A DNA stretch of 30,353 bases from CAZZGX01 sp964653715 (GTDB taxonomy: Bacteria; Patescibacteriota; Minisyncoccia; Ryanbacterales; GWA2-47-10b): NCBI GenBank assembly GCA_964653715.1, contig CAZZGX010000041.1, positions 1 through 30,353 of the forward strand, given 5' to 3'. Both the position numbers and the translations under genes were made by a program. This document shows positions 15,188-23,046 of this stretch, piece after piece; positions within the stretch are counted from its first letter, which is position 1; each line of letters starts with the position of its first letter. The notes beneath the pieces were generated by a model, which worked only from the letters and a program-made list of their open reading frames with translations, had not been told where the DNA came from and did not search any database.

Positions 15188-15937
15188 TTATTTTACGAGC
15201 TGGAGCGAAGGCTCTTTATCCTTCTCTGCCCGTAGCTCCTTAATATACCGAGTGAGGGTTTCGCGCGTTATGCCCGAATGAACTCCCTCAATTCTTGTCG
15301 CAAGCTCAAAAAGAAAGTTGAGGCGGCCTTCATCAAGATTTCCTAAGCACTGGAATCGGTTGATGATATTACTGTTATACCTGCGGAAGTTATAGGCTCC
15401 CTCTTCAAGCGCATGTATCTTCTCTTTGAGAAGCTTGACTTGCTTCTTCAACTCATCTCCATCCTTTTTGAAAAGAAACAAGCCCGCTAAGAAAACGATG
15501 GCGATACAGAGAACCCATATGAAGCCGCTCCTAAAATGCTCATTCGCGTAAGCTTCCGAAAGACTCGCGTCCCGCTCTTTTTCAAGATCACGAATTCGCG
15601 CGTCCTTTGCCTTAAAAGCAGTAGCTGTTTGCTCGCCGCTCTCGGAAAGAATTTTCATCTCTGCCTCTTTTATGCCAAGCGCCTTACGCAAACGATCAAT
15701 CTCGGTAAGCGACTCTTTATAATCAGACATCCGCGCAAGAGGCACTTCGATGACTGATCCTTCGTGAATCACCCCAAGCCTTCCAGGATTTTCTCTTTCG
15801 AGATCAATCAGCGTGGGACAGAATTGCCTCAAGATTTGAGTTGGCGTATCTCCAGCCTTCACGCGGTAACTGAAGCTATCTGCGGTCGTGGCTATCAACG
15901 AACAAAATCCGAGTACAATCAAAAAGGTTTGTTTCAT
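15188..15937 (-). CDS. LysM-like membrane protein with coiled coil
   Basis: A 249-aa protein. Residues 1-21 look like a signal peptide (MKQTFLIVLGFCSLIATTAD), residues 24-67 a LysM-like domain (YRVKAGDTPTQILRQFCP ... HEGSVIEVPL), 75-130 a charged coiled coil, 138-157 a membrane helix and 165-249 a cytoplasmic helical part. LysM domains bind peptidoglycan, so the protein may tie the cell wall to the inside. The start at 15937 is chosen for its Shine-Dalgarno (AAGGGGGT, 5 nt before the ATG) and because the signal peptide begins there. The family as a whole is not recognised. It diverges from miaA and their promoters overlap. Confidence 0.78.
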   Translation of the reverse strand: MKQTFLIVLGFCSLIATTADSFSYRVKAGDTPTQILRQFCPTLIDLERENPGRLGVIHEGSVIEVPLARMSDYKESLTEIDRLRKALGIKEAEMKILSESGEQTATAFKAKDARIRDLEKERDASLSEAYANEHFRSGFIWVLCIAIVFLAGLFLFKKDGDELKKQVKLLKEKIHALEEGAYNFRRYNSNIINRFQCLGNLDEGRLNFLFELATRIEGVHSGITRETLTRYIKELRAEKDKEPSLQLVK

Positions 15938-15967
15938 GGGCACCCCCTTTTTTCTCATCCGAAATTG

Positions 15968-15996
15968 ACTATACTATGTTTTAATGTCCCTGTCAA
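15968..15996 (-). promoter_or_regulatory. Promoter of the LysM gene, overlapping the miaA promoter
   Basis: On the minus strand perfect TTGACA (15991-15996), 17 nt, TATAGT (15968-15973). +1 near 15961 gives a 24-nt leader with a Shine-Dalgarno. The -35 lies within the first codons of miaA and the -10 overlaps the miaA -10, so the two promoters should exclude one another. Confidence 0.8.
15970..15977 (+). promoter_or_regulatory. Candidate miaA promoter, leaderless arrangement
   Basis: TACTAT (15972-15977), or TATACT two bases earlier, lies 6 nt before the ATG at 15984, which predicts +1 at the start codon. No good -35 is seen and there is no Shine-Dalgarno. Confidence 0.5.
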
Positions 15997-16874
15997 AAAA
16001 ACCACTGGTTGTAATTGTGGGTCCTACAACTTCAGGCAAGTCAGAGCTCGCTATCCACATGGCTAAAAAAATAAACGGTGAAATTATATGTGCTGATTCA
16101 AGGCAAGTCTATCGCGGACTTGATATCGGGACTGCTAAAATGAGTAAGAAAGAAATGCGCGGTGTTCCGCATCATTGTATCGATATAGCGGATCCAAAAA
16201 AAACTTCTTCAGTTGAGAAATATCGGCAAGCGGCAAATCGTGCCATCGAAGCTATTTTTAAAAAACAAAAAACGCCGATTCTCGTCGGCGGAAGTGGTTT
16301 TTACATTGACGCGGTTCTTTACGATACTCGTTTCCCAGTCGTTGCACCCGATTGGAAACTTCGTAAAAAACTCGAAAAAGAATCTCCTGAAAAATTATTT
16401 GCAATGCTTCAAAAACTCGATCCTCGGCGCGCAAAAACAATTGACCCGAAAAATCCGCGGCGTCTTATTCGCGCAATCGAAATTGCAAAAAAACTTGGCA
16501 GAGTGCCTATGTTTAAAAAAACCAAGCGGTTTGATGCTAAAATTATTCTGTTAAATTCCCCGTCCGCAATACTCAAAAAGCAAATAGCTCGTCGTACCGA
16601 CAATATGCTCAAGCGAGGACTGCTCGCCGAGGTCAAAAAAATCGCAGAAAAGCTTCCACGAAAGCGTATCTTAGAACTTGGCTTTGAATACAAATATCCG
16701 CTCTTGTATCTTGAAGGCAAAATCTCAAAGCCCGCGATGGTAGAACGCATCAATATTGAAACCTGGCACTACGCCAAACGCCAACTCACCTACTTCAAGA
16801 AAATGGAAAATGTTCGCTGGGTAATATCGTCCAAAGAAGCCGAGAAGCGTGCAGAAGCATTCCTCTACGATTAA
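15984..16874 (+). CDS. miaA: tRNA dimethylallyltransferase MiaA
   Basis: A 296-aa enzyme that adds a dimethylallyl group to N6 of A37 in tRNAs reading codons that begin with U. It has the P-loop GPTTSGKS (13-20), the tRNA/substrate block ADSRQVYRGLDIGTAK, VGGSGFYIDAVL, NPRRLIRAIEI, and the C-terminal ETWHYAKRQLTYF. It is near the usual length of about 300 aa. Its stop is directly followed by a REP-like palindrome, and a diverged second copy of its 3' end lies about 900 bp downstream beyond a transposase gene. The intact gene is therefore upstream and the relic downstream. Confidence 0.96.
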   Translation: MSLSKKPLVVIVGPTTSGKSELAIHMAKKINGEIICADSRQVYRGLDIGTAKMSKKEMRGVPHHCIDIADPKKTSSVEKYRQAANRAIEAIFKKQKTPILVGGSGFYIDAVLYDTRFPVVAPDWKLRKKLEKESPEKLFAMLQKLDPRRAKTIDPKNPRRLIRAIEIAKKLGRVPMFKKTKRFDAKIILLNSPSAILKKQIARRTDNMLKRGLLAEVKKIAEKLPRKRILELGFEYKYPLLYLEGKISKPAMVERINIETWHYAKRQLTYFKKMENVRWVISSKEAEKRAEAFLYD

Positions 16875-16905
16875 AGCCAATTGGTAGTCCGACTACCAAT
16901 TGGCT
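16875..16905. repeat. REP-like palindrome copy 1 (right after miaA)
   Basis: Perfect 15-bp arms around one base, with the core TTGGTAGTC-C-GACTACCAA. It starts one base after the miaA stop and contains the end of the convergent transposase gene. It carries the GTAG tetranucleotide typical of sequences recognised by REP-associated transposases. Confidence 0.88.
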
Positions 16906-17539
16906 AATCGAGAAGCATTTCCTGTAATTCTTTGGCAAGTGTTTTCTTTTCTAAAATATTCTCAAGAGCGCGATGTGCGAATTCTTTATACTCATCGGCA
17001 GTAGCAAACCGCGATAAAATAATATTCTTTTCACACATCCCTTCTTCTCCTTTTATATATTCGCCCCAGCTTGACTTGGTAGTCGGACTACCAATGTGAT
17101 GTACCCTGTTGTTGAGATTGATATATGCGCTCAGATGCAAAAGATATTCATCCGTGGTAACTGGAATTGATTTATACTTAGCTTGAAACAATACGCCACT
17201 TCGGCGATATTTAATATTGAAATATCGCGTATATCCTCCCAGGAGACGCCGCATGAATTCTGGAATACCGTTGTCATTGTGTTGTCGAAGAAGTAAGTGA
17301 AAATGATTTGGATTAAGACAGAAGGATATAATATCTACGAGTCGCTCACTTTTTGCTCTCCTGATATGCTTCTGGGAACGTAATTCTAATAAACTACCCA
17401 CGGGATTTTTAGTATTGAACGAAATCATACATGTGATAAATCGTTCGAGATCGGGCTTATTCGGAAAAATAATACGTTTCTCAACGCCACGATTGAAAAC
17501 GTGATGATAGGTATCGATTGCCATAGCGCGCTTATTCAT
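16904..17539 (-). CDS. REP-associated tyrosine transposase (RAYT, Y1/HUH family)
   Basis: A 211-aa IS200-like single-strand transposase. The start block YHHVFNRGVEKRIIF, the HUH motif in NPNHFHLLLRQ, FMRRLLGGYTRYFN, RRSGVLFQAKYKS and the probable catalytic Tyr in LSAYINLNNRVHH are typical of the RAYT/TnpA-REP family. These proteins cut and join DNA at REP palindromes and spread them in genomes. A matching palindrome flanks the gene on each side and a third copy lies inside the reading frame (17076-17094), where it encodes GSPTTKS. The frame is intact, so it may be active. Start at 17539 by N-terminal homology; ATG 17524 is an alternative. Confidence 0.92.
   Translation of the reverse strand: MNKRAMAIDTYHHVFNRGVEKRIIFPNKPDLERFITCMISFNTKNPVGSLLELRSQKHIRRAKSERLVDIISFCLNPNHFHLLLRQHNDNGIPEFMRRLLGGYTRYFNIKYRRSGVLFQAKYKSIPVTTDEYLLHLSAYINLNNRVHHIGSPTTKSSWGEYIKGEEGMCEKNIILSRFATADEYKEFAHRALENILEKKTLAKELQEMLLD
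17076..17094. repeat. REP-like palindrome copy 2, inside the transposase gene
   Basis: TTGGTAGTC-G-GACTACCAA, 9-bp arms with G instead of C at the centre. It is part of the transposase coding sequence and keeps the frame open. Confidence 0.85.
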
Positions 17540-17565
17540 GGACGCTACCCTAGCACAACATAAAA

Positions 17566-17592
17566 AGAATTGGTAGTCCGACTACCAATTCT
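17566..17592. repeat. REP-like palindrome copy 3 (upstream of the transposase)
   Basis: Perfect 13-bp arms around one C, with the same ATTGGTAGTC half-site as copy 1. It lies 26 bp upstream of the transposase start, so the gene is flanked by one palindrome on each side. Confidence 0.88.
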
Positions 17593-17630
17593 AATCTTTT
17601 TTCTCTTGGACTTTCTTTGTCTCTCGTTCT

Positions 17631-17744
17631 ACAGAAACAATAGAGCGCATCGACACCAAGACTTGGCACTACGCCAAACGCCAACTAACGTGGTTTAAGA
17701 AAAAAGTAAGGGCCGCCCGAGGGCGACCCAAAAAATATTTGTAA
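17631..17744 (+). pseudogene. Relic of a second miaA 3' end
   Basis: Positions 17641-17700 align without gaps to 16741-16800 of miaA with 47 of 60 bases identical, including a 23-base identical run (17664-17686). The translated part, IERIDTKTWHYAKRQLTWFK, corresponds to VERINIETWHYAKRQLTYFK of MiaA. The frame then runs through unrelated codons to a stop at 17742-17744. No start or P-loop part is present, so it is not functional. It is probably the displaced end of an older or foreign miaA after insertion or recombination at this site. Confidence 0.82.
17698..17729 (-). terminator. Probable gatB terminator
   Basis: On the minus strand GGGTCGCCC-TC-GGGCGGCCC (17710-17729) pairs fully with one G-U pair and is followed by TTACTTTTTT. 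On the plus strand the same stem has an A-C mismatch and no T run. It lies about 60 bp after the gatB stop, inside the relic region; the remaining 17745-17787 shows nothing further. Confidence 0.7.
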
Positions 17745-17787
17745 CACGAACACTAAGCGGGCTCGTTCGCAATAAAAAAATACTACT

Positions 17788-19242
17788 TTAACTGACAAAC
17801 TTTGTCAATAACTCTCTAATTACTTCTGGATTTCCTTTGCCTCTTGAGGCTTTCATTGCTTGCCCCACAAGAAATTGAAGGGCATTGGTTTTGCCGCTTT
17901 TGTATTCAGCAACAGCGGTAGGGTTTTCCTCGAAAACTTTTTTGACAATCGCCTCAAGCTCGCTTGAGTCGCTTGTCTGAAAAAGATCCTTATCTTTGGC
18001 AATTTCGATAGGATCGCCTCCGTGTTCAACCATATAAGAGAGAAGGTCTTTGGCGCCTCGTGAGGAAATTTTCTTTTCGTGGACAAGCGTTATGAGCTCG
18101 GCAAAGTTTTCAGGATCCATTTTCATAATTTCAATGGACAGGTTTCTTTCATCAAGCGTACGGATCAGATCAGAAAGCATATAGTTGCGAAGAAGCTTGT
18201 ACGCCTCAAAAGCATTGTTTTCACGGGACTCCGAAAGCCATTCTTTGAGTTCGGATGCCGATTCCTCGAAAAATTCCGCCATCTTTTTGCTCCGGATAAA
18301 TATTTCTATGGCCTCGGCATCCAGTCCATACTCCTTTTGAAACCGTTCTCGTTTTTGAGCTGGTAGTTCCGGCAATAATTTTGAAACTTCTTTTTTTATC
18401 TCTGAAAGATACAAAAGCGGCAAATCGGGTTCCGGAAAATAGCGATAGTCGTGCGCGGATTCTTTGACACGCCTCGATACCGTCTCGCCTTTAGTATTAT
18501 CCCACCCTCGCGTTTCCTGCCGCACCGTATCACCCTTAGCAAGAAGGTTTTTTTGCCGCTCGATCTCATATTCGATCGCGCGCTCAACTGCCTTAAACGA
18601 GTTGATATTTTTGAGCTCCACCTTGGTGCCGAATGTTTCCTCGTCCTTCGGGCGAATTGAAACATTTGCTTCTACGCGCATCTCTCCTTTTTCCATGCGC
18701 GCGCGAGATGCTCCCACGTACTGAAAGATAAGCTGTAGCTCCTCGGCCGCTTCCCGAGCCTCACTGGCTGAGCGCAAATCGGGCTCGGTTACAAGCTCCA
18801 TCAACGGGATTCCCGCGCGGTTGAAATCAACAAGAGTGTTCCCTTCTTTGTCGTGCAGCAGGCTCGCCGCATCCTCTTCCAAGTGAACACGGGTAATTTG
18901 TATTTGCTTCTTTGATGAAAGTATTATCGTCCCTGCTTTTACAATTGGATGTTCGTACTGAGAAATCTGATACCCTTTTGGCAAATCAGGATAAAAATAA
19001 TTTTTTCGGTCAAACTGGCTGACGTCGGGAATCGTACCCCCGAGCGCGAGCCCCACCAAAACAACTTTTTTGATCGCATCGGCGTTGGCCGCAGGCAGTG
19101 TCCCGGGATGACCAAGACATACCGGGCATACATTTACATTCGGACGCGCTTCATCAGGATTATTCGCGCACGAACAAAACATCTTGCTATGGGTCGCGAG
19201 TTCAGCGTGTATTTCGAGTCCGATAACCGGTTCGTATTCCAT
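17788..19242 (-). CDS. gatB: Asp/Glu-tRNA(Asn/Gln) amidotransferase subunit B
   Basis: A 484-aa subunit of GatCAB, which converts Glu-tRNA(Gln) or Asp-tRNA(Asn) to the amide form. Signatures: EPVIGLEIHAELATHSKMFCSC at the start, NVCPVCLGHPGTLPAAN, FDRKNYFYPDLPKGYQISQYEHPI, MRVEANVSIRP, and the tRNA-binding GatB/YqeY tail (FLVGQAMKASRGKGNPEVIRELL). Full length. The start at 19242 is set by the family N-terminus. gatA and gatC are not in the window. It diverges from efp; 49 bp between the two starts hold promoters for both. Confidence 0.96.
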   Translation of the reverse strand: MEYEPVIGLEIHAELATHSKMFCSCANNPDEARPNVNVCPVCLGHPGTLPAANADAIKKVVLVGLALGGTIPDVSQFDRKNYFYPDLPKGYQISQYEHPIVKAGTIILSSKKQIQITRVHLEEDAASLLHDKEGNTLVDFNRAGIPLMELVTEPDLRSASEAREAAEELQLIFQYVGASRARMEKGEMRVEANVSIRPKDEETFGTKVELKNINSFKAVERAIEYEIERQKNLLAKGDTVRQETRGWDNTKGETVSRRVKESAHDYRYFPEPDLPLLYLSEIKKEVSKLLPELPAQKRERFQKEYGLDAEAIEIFIRSKKMAEFFEESASELKEWLSESRENNAFEAYKLLRNYMLSDLIRTLDERNLSIEIMKMDPENFAELITLVHEKKISSRGAKDLLSYMVEHGGDPIEIAKDKDLFQTSDSSELEAIVKKVFEENPTAVAEYKSGKTNALQFLVGQAMKASRGKGNPEVIRELLTKFVS

Positions 19243-19253
19243 AGAGAGTAATA

Positions 19254-19282
19254 TTGCATTCACTATACCTTTTCGATATACT
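19254..19282 (+). promoter_or_regulatory. efp promoter, nearly leaderless
   Basis: TTGCAT (19254-19259), 17 nt, TATACT (19277-19282). +1 near 19289 leaves about 3 nt before the ATG at 19292, with no Shine-Dalgarno. Confidence 0.75.
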
Positions 19283-19290
19283 TTTTTCCA
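19262..19290 (-). promoter_or_regulatory. Candidate gatB promoter
   Basis: On the minus strand TGGAAA (19285-19290), 17 nt, TATAGT (19262-19267). +1 near 19255 would give a leader of about 13 nt. It interleaves with the efp promoter on the other strand. Confidence 0.5.
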
Positions 19291-19291
19291 T

Positions 19292-19882
19292 ATGCTATCG
19301 TATTCAGAACTGAAAGTCGGGACGTCATTTATCATGGACGGGGAACCCTACGAGGTCCTTGAGTATAATTTTTTGCGCATGCAGCAGCGAAAACCAGTAG
19401 CGCAGACGAAAATCAAAAATCTCAAAACCGGCAAAACGACAACGCGTATGTTCCACCAAAACGAGTCGTTCCCTGAAGCCGATATTGAAAAGCAAAAATC
19501 CCTGTTTCTCTACGGCCATCGGGGTGAGTATTGGTTCCAGAAGCCGCCATCTTCCACACGTGCGGAAGATGGCCCCCAAAAGCGCTTTATGCTGAGAGAA
19601 AACATTCTTGGCGAGGTTGCACAGTATCTTGTGCCAAAGACGGAAGTTGTCGTCGATATTTTTAAAGACGAAATAATCAATATTGAAATCCCGATCAAAA
19701 TGGATTTCAAGGTGAAAGTTGCCCCACCCGGAGTCAAAGGAGACAGCGCGCAGGGAGGATCAAAAGAAGTGATTTTGGAAACAGGTCTCAAAATCACCGC
19801 TCCCCTTTTTATCAACGAAGGCGACGTTATTCGCGTCAATACGCAGAGCGGCGAGTATGTCGAACGGGTTTCAAAAGCCTAG
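19292..19882 (+). CDS. efp: Elongation factor P
   Basis: A 196-aa three-domain factor that rescues ribosomes stalled at proline stretches. The start YSELKVGTSFIMDGEPYEVLEY, the middle LRENILGEVAQYLVPKTEVVVDIF and the end APPGVKGDSAQGGSKEVILETGLKI plus SGEYVERV fit EF-P. The domain I loop that reaches the peptidyl-transferase centre is RMQQRKP instead of KPGKGQA; by gap-free alignment the modified Lys34 of E. coli corresponds to Gln32 here, followed by Arg33. The start at 19292 is preferred over upstream frame because of the family N-terminus and the promoter. Its TAG stop overlaps the TAG of the convergent gene in one CTAG. Confidence 0.95.
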   Translation: MLSYSELKVGTSFIMDGEPYEVLEYNFLRMQQRKPVAQTKIKNLKTGKTTTRMFHQNESFPEADIEKQKSLFLYGHRGEYWFQKPPSSTRAEDGPQKRFMLRENILGEVAQYLVPKTEVVVDIFKDEIINIEIPIKMDFKVKVAPPGVKGDSAQGGSKEVILETGLKITAPLFINEGDVIRVNTQSGEYVERVSKA

Positions 19883-21675
19883 AGCTTTACGGCCTCGCCG
19901 GGTTTCAAGACGCTCGTATCTTTTTCTGCTTGACTCTGCGGCTTGCCAAGAGCATCTTTGAGCGCCCGCTTGAGACCTGCCATATCTGGTCCACGCTTTG
20001 TGGAAACCGGAGGAGACATTTTTGAGAGATCTCCAAGTGAGAGCGAGCGTGGGGAGACAGGCTTCAAAACCGGACTGCCCGCACGAACTGAAAGAACGGG
20101 GGGTTTCCGCGTCTCCAAGGGAGTACTACCTCGTTCTTTTTCAAACTCGATACCGAGAGCGCCTAAACTTTCTCCGAAAGAAAGCTTCGGCAAGATGCCG
20201 GAGGGAGGCGAAATTTCACCCGATTGAACCTTCCGAAGACAGCTTGAACAATACACTGGCCGCTTGCCATCCGGCTTAAAACTGACATGCGTACTTTTGC
20301 CACAAATAGAACACGTGGCAGCATATCGCTCCGCGGTATCCTTGGGATTTTCCTTATAAGGTGGCGCTTCCTCGTCGCCCATAACCCCGCTCCTCTTAGC
20401 AATATCCTCCTCAACGGCCGCACGAGGCTTGCCATATTTTGATCGAGAAAATTCGACAATTTTTTGAGTCAAGTCCTCATTATCGTTCATTTCAATCGCG
20501 GGAATGGTCATCGCTGAAAATGGCCGTGAGGTAAGGCCGTTTACCATCAGCTTCAGATAAATATTAAAATTGGGGAGATTCACCAAATCTTGTATCTGAA
20601 ACTCGGGTTCAAATTCCTTTTCGAGAAACTCTGCGTCAGTAGCGCCCACCCGAAAAACAATCATCGTGCCGACATTTCCGTAAACTGCATCGCGCACTTT
20701 TGTGTCTTGGTCGGTAACCAACTGACCAATATACTGGTGGGCAATAATAATATTAAGTCTATATTTGCGCGCCTCCGAAAGAATATCTGCGAATGAATTC
20801 GTGGCAAAATTTTGAAACTCATCCACATAGAGATAAAAATCCTTACGCTCCTCTTCGGAAATTCGCACGCGCTCCATGGCTGCAAGCTGGATTTTGGTAA
20901 TAAGCATGGCGCCCAAAAGTTTTGAATTATCCTCTCCGAGACGTCCTTTAGATACGTTGACGAGAAGAATTTTGCCCTCATTCATAATATTGTAAATATT
21001 GATAGCGCTCTTTGGTTGCCCCACAATGTTGCGAATCATAGGAGTTGAAAGAAACTGGCCCACTTTGTTTTGAATCGGCACAATGGCCTCGTTGCGAAAA
21101 CGAGGTTCCCAGCTTTCGTATTCCTGAACCCAAAATGAGCGCACGACCGGATCTTTCACGTTATCAATAATTTTTCTCCGAAAATCCTTATCAACGAGAA
21201 TCCGCGGAATACCCAAAAGCGTCGTGCCCGGTGTATCAAGAAGGGCTAGGATACAATTGCCCAAGATATACTCCATCCGCGCCGACCAAACATTTGCCCA
21301 AATTTTTGTAAAAATACCTATCAAGTCGGAAGCTACCAAATGCTTGTATTGCGGATCCGGCACTTCAAATACGTTAAACCCGATTGGATAGTCGGCATCC
21401 GCCGGATTTATATAAATAACATCTTTCAGGCGATGCTCGGGAATTTTTGGCAGTACCTCCTCTACAAATGCTCCGTGAGGATCAACAATGGCAACTCCTG
21501 CGCCATTTGCAATATCCTGAAGCGCCACATTTTTCAAAAGATTAGTTTTCCCGGTACCGGTTTTTCCTACAACGTACATGTGCTGACGACGATCGGGCGT
21601 GCGAATACCAAACGTCCGTTCAACGCCACGAAAATTGGTTTTAGCAAAGTACACTGTATGCTGTTTCTGATCCAT
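19879..21675 (-). CDS. VirD4/HerA-like ATPase with C-terminal zinc ribbon
   Basis: A 598-aa P-loop ATPase of the type IV secretion coupling protein/HerA group. It has Walker A GKTGTGKT (37-44), an IVDPHGAF motif (about 63-70), Walker B YLYVDEFQNF (281-290) and an arginine-containing sensor region. No membrane helix is seen at the N-terminus, unlike classical VirD4. The C-terminal part has a zinc ribbon (C455/C458, C476/C479, with FKPDGKRPVYC between), then a Pro/Ser-rich linker and basic tail. Such proteins are widespread in Parcubacteria near type IV pilus or secretion-like genes. The start at ATG 21675 is chosen because a promoter ends 7 nt upstream; the paralogue lies directly upstream. 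Confidence 0.85.
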   Translation of the reverse strand: MDQKQHTVYFAKTNFRGVERTFGIRTPDRRQHMYVVGKTGTGKTNLLKNVALQDIANGAGVAIVDPHGAFVEEVLPKIPEHRLKDVIYINPADADYPIGFNVFEVPDPQYKHLVASDLIGIFTKIWANVWSARMEYILGNCILALLDTPGTTLLGIPRILVDKDFRRKIIDNVKDPVVRSFWVQEYESWEPRFRNEAIVPIQNKVGQFLSTPMIRNIVGQPKSAINIYNIMNEGKILLVNVSKGRLGEDNSKLLGAMLITKIQLAAMERVRISEEERKDFYLYVDEFQNFATNSFADILSEARKYRLNIIIAHQYIGQLVTDQDTKVRDAVYGNVGTMIVFRVGATDAEFLEKEFEPEFQIQDLVNLPNFNIYLKLMVNGLTSRPFSAMTIPAIEMNDNEDLTQKIVEFSRSKYGKPRAAVEEDIAKRSGVMGDEEAPPYKENPKDTAERYAATCSICGKSTHVSFKPDGKRPVYCSSCLRKVQSGEISPPSGILPKLSFGESLGALGIEFEKERGSTPLETRKPPVLSVRAGSPVLKPVSPRSLSLGDLSKMSPPVSTKRGPDMAGLKRALKDALGKPQSQAEKDTSVLKPGEAVKL

Positions 21676-21682
21676 TGAAAAT

Positions 21683-21711
21683 ACTATACCATAATATGTA
21701 TTCGATTTCAA
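21683..21711 (-). promoter_or_regulatory. Promoter of the zinc-ribbon ATPase, 1-nt leader
   Basis: On the minus strand TTGAAA (21706-21711), 17 nt, TATAGT (21683-21688). +1 at 21676 is one base before the ATG at 21675. The -35 overlaps the stop of the upstream paralogue. Confidence 0.75.
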
Positions 21712-23042
21712 GGAGTAGCTAATCGTTTGGCAGTCTCAAGAGATATTGAATAATTTTTTTGTGAAAAATCGGTAATATTTCTTTGAATTGACTCATGCGA
21801 AGGTGAGAAAACCTTTAGCGTTTCTGCTGAAAAGGGATCGTACGGGTTGCCGTCGATCATCATTTTAATATAAAACTCCTGCTGACCAAGATTAATCATG
21901 TCTTTTGCGGAAAAAACTGGAATCATTTCTTTTTCCAAAAGTTCCGCTTCGGGTCCCGTGAGGCGGAAAGCAACTATCGTACCGACACTCCCCAGCATCC
22001 GTCCAAGCACTGGATCGGAAGACTCAGCGCTTTGTTTATGCACAATAATACAGGCAATGCCTAATTTGGCGCCGTCATTTAAAAAACCTTCGAGCATCGC
22101 CGCTGAAAGAATAGTCACCTCGTCAAGATACAGATAAAAATCTTTCTGGCGAGTTCCGGCGGCACCGGCTTGGCGAAGCTTGAGAAGAAAAAGGGATCCA
22201 AAAAAATTCGCATCTTCATCGGTCAATTTCGACTGTGCCAAATGCACAAGAATGATTTTTTGAGAACGGACAACTTCCTCAAAATCAATTTTGTTGCCTT
22301 GCTGAGAAAAAATATTCTTTAGAAGCGGATTTGATATAAACTGACCTAATTTGTTGATGAGGGGGATGACAGTGTCAGACTCATATTTTTTAAGCCATTC
22401 ATCAAACTCTTCAGACCAAAAACGCTTGGTCATATCATCCTCGATAGAACGCGAGACTTCTACCCGATACTCTTTACTCGTAAGTAGTGAGATAAATCCA
22501 CGTACCGTTGCATTGGGATAATCGAGAAGAGCCAAACACGCGGAGCGAAGTATCAGTTCCATCTGAGGCGTCCAGCTACTACCAAACTGCGCGCGAATAA
22601 CATCAACAAAACCAAGCGCGAATTGATGGCGAAACTCCTTCGGAACATCGACGAGAGGATTAAATGAAACGGGATGCGCTATGTCTTCAGGATTAACGAG
22701 GACAATGTCGCGAAGGCGTTCTTCGGGAACAAAATCCAAAATAGCGTTGATAAGATCCAGCGAAGGCGCTAGGAGACAAAGACCATGCCCATAGGCAATA
22801 TCCTGGCGGATTAGGAGTTCAAGCAATTTTGATTTGCCCACTCCACCTTTGCCGAGAATATACATATGACGCCGGCGATCAAGACGTTTTATTCCAAAAA
22901 CAAATTTTTTCTCTTCGAGCGCCGCTTCGTAATTAGTGCGGCCGAAAAAAGAAACCTCGCGCGGGTCAAAGCGCTGATAGATTGGAAGCCGGGACGGCGG
23001 TGGAGCGTATTTTATTAAGTGGAGTTTGCCTTCCTTCGGCAT
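21708..23042 (-). CDS. VirD4/HerA-like ATPase paralogue
   Basis: A 444-aa paralogue of the next gene (shared plan: RRRHMYILGKGGVGKS, CLALLDYPNATVRGF, FWSEEFDEW, KLGQFISNPLLKNIF, EKEMIPVFSAKDMINL). Walker A is at 64-71 and Walker B DFYLYLDEVTIL near 301-312. The DPHG motif of the partner is replaced by APSLD, and the DEF of Walker B by DEV. It has no zinc ribbon and no long tail. The differences suggest a hetero-oligomer in which one member is catalytically weaker, but this is inference. It precedes its partner with 32 bp between stop and start. Confidence 0.85.
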   Translation of the reverse strand: MPKEGKLHLIKYAPPPSRLPIYQRFDPREVSFFGRTNYEAALEEKKFVFGIKRLDRRRHMYILGKGGVGKSKLLELLIRQDIAYGHGLCLLAPSLDLINAILDFVPEERLRDIVLVNPEDIAHPVSFNPLVDVPKEFRHQFALGFVDVIRAQFGSSWTPQMELILRSACLALLDYPNATVRGFISLLTSKEYRVEVSRSIEDDMTKRFWSEEFDEWLKKYESDTVIPLINKLGQFISNPLLKNIFSQQGNKIDFEEVVRSQKIILVHLAQSKLTDEDANFFGSLFLLKLRQAGAAGTRQKDFYLYLDEVTILSAAMLEGFLNDGAKLGIACIIVHKQSAESSDPVLGRMLGSVGTIVAFRLTGPEAELLEKEMIPVFSAKDMINLGQQEFYIKMMIDGNPYDPFSAETLKVFSPSHESIQRNITDFSQKNYSISLETAKRLATP

Positions 23043-23046
23043 ACAC

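Noticed and set aside
17566..17592. Reading the three palindromes as a CRISPR array or attachment sites
   Set aside because: Only three copies, unequally spaced, one inside a gene, and linked to a RAYT gene. REP-type repeats explain them.
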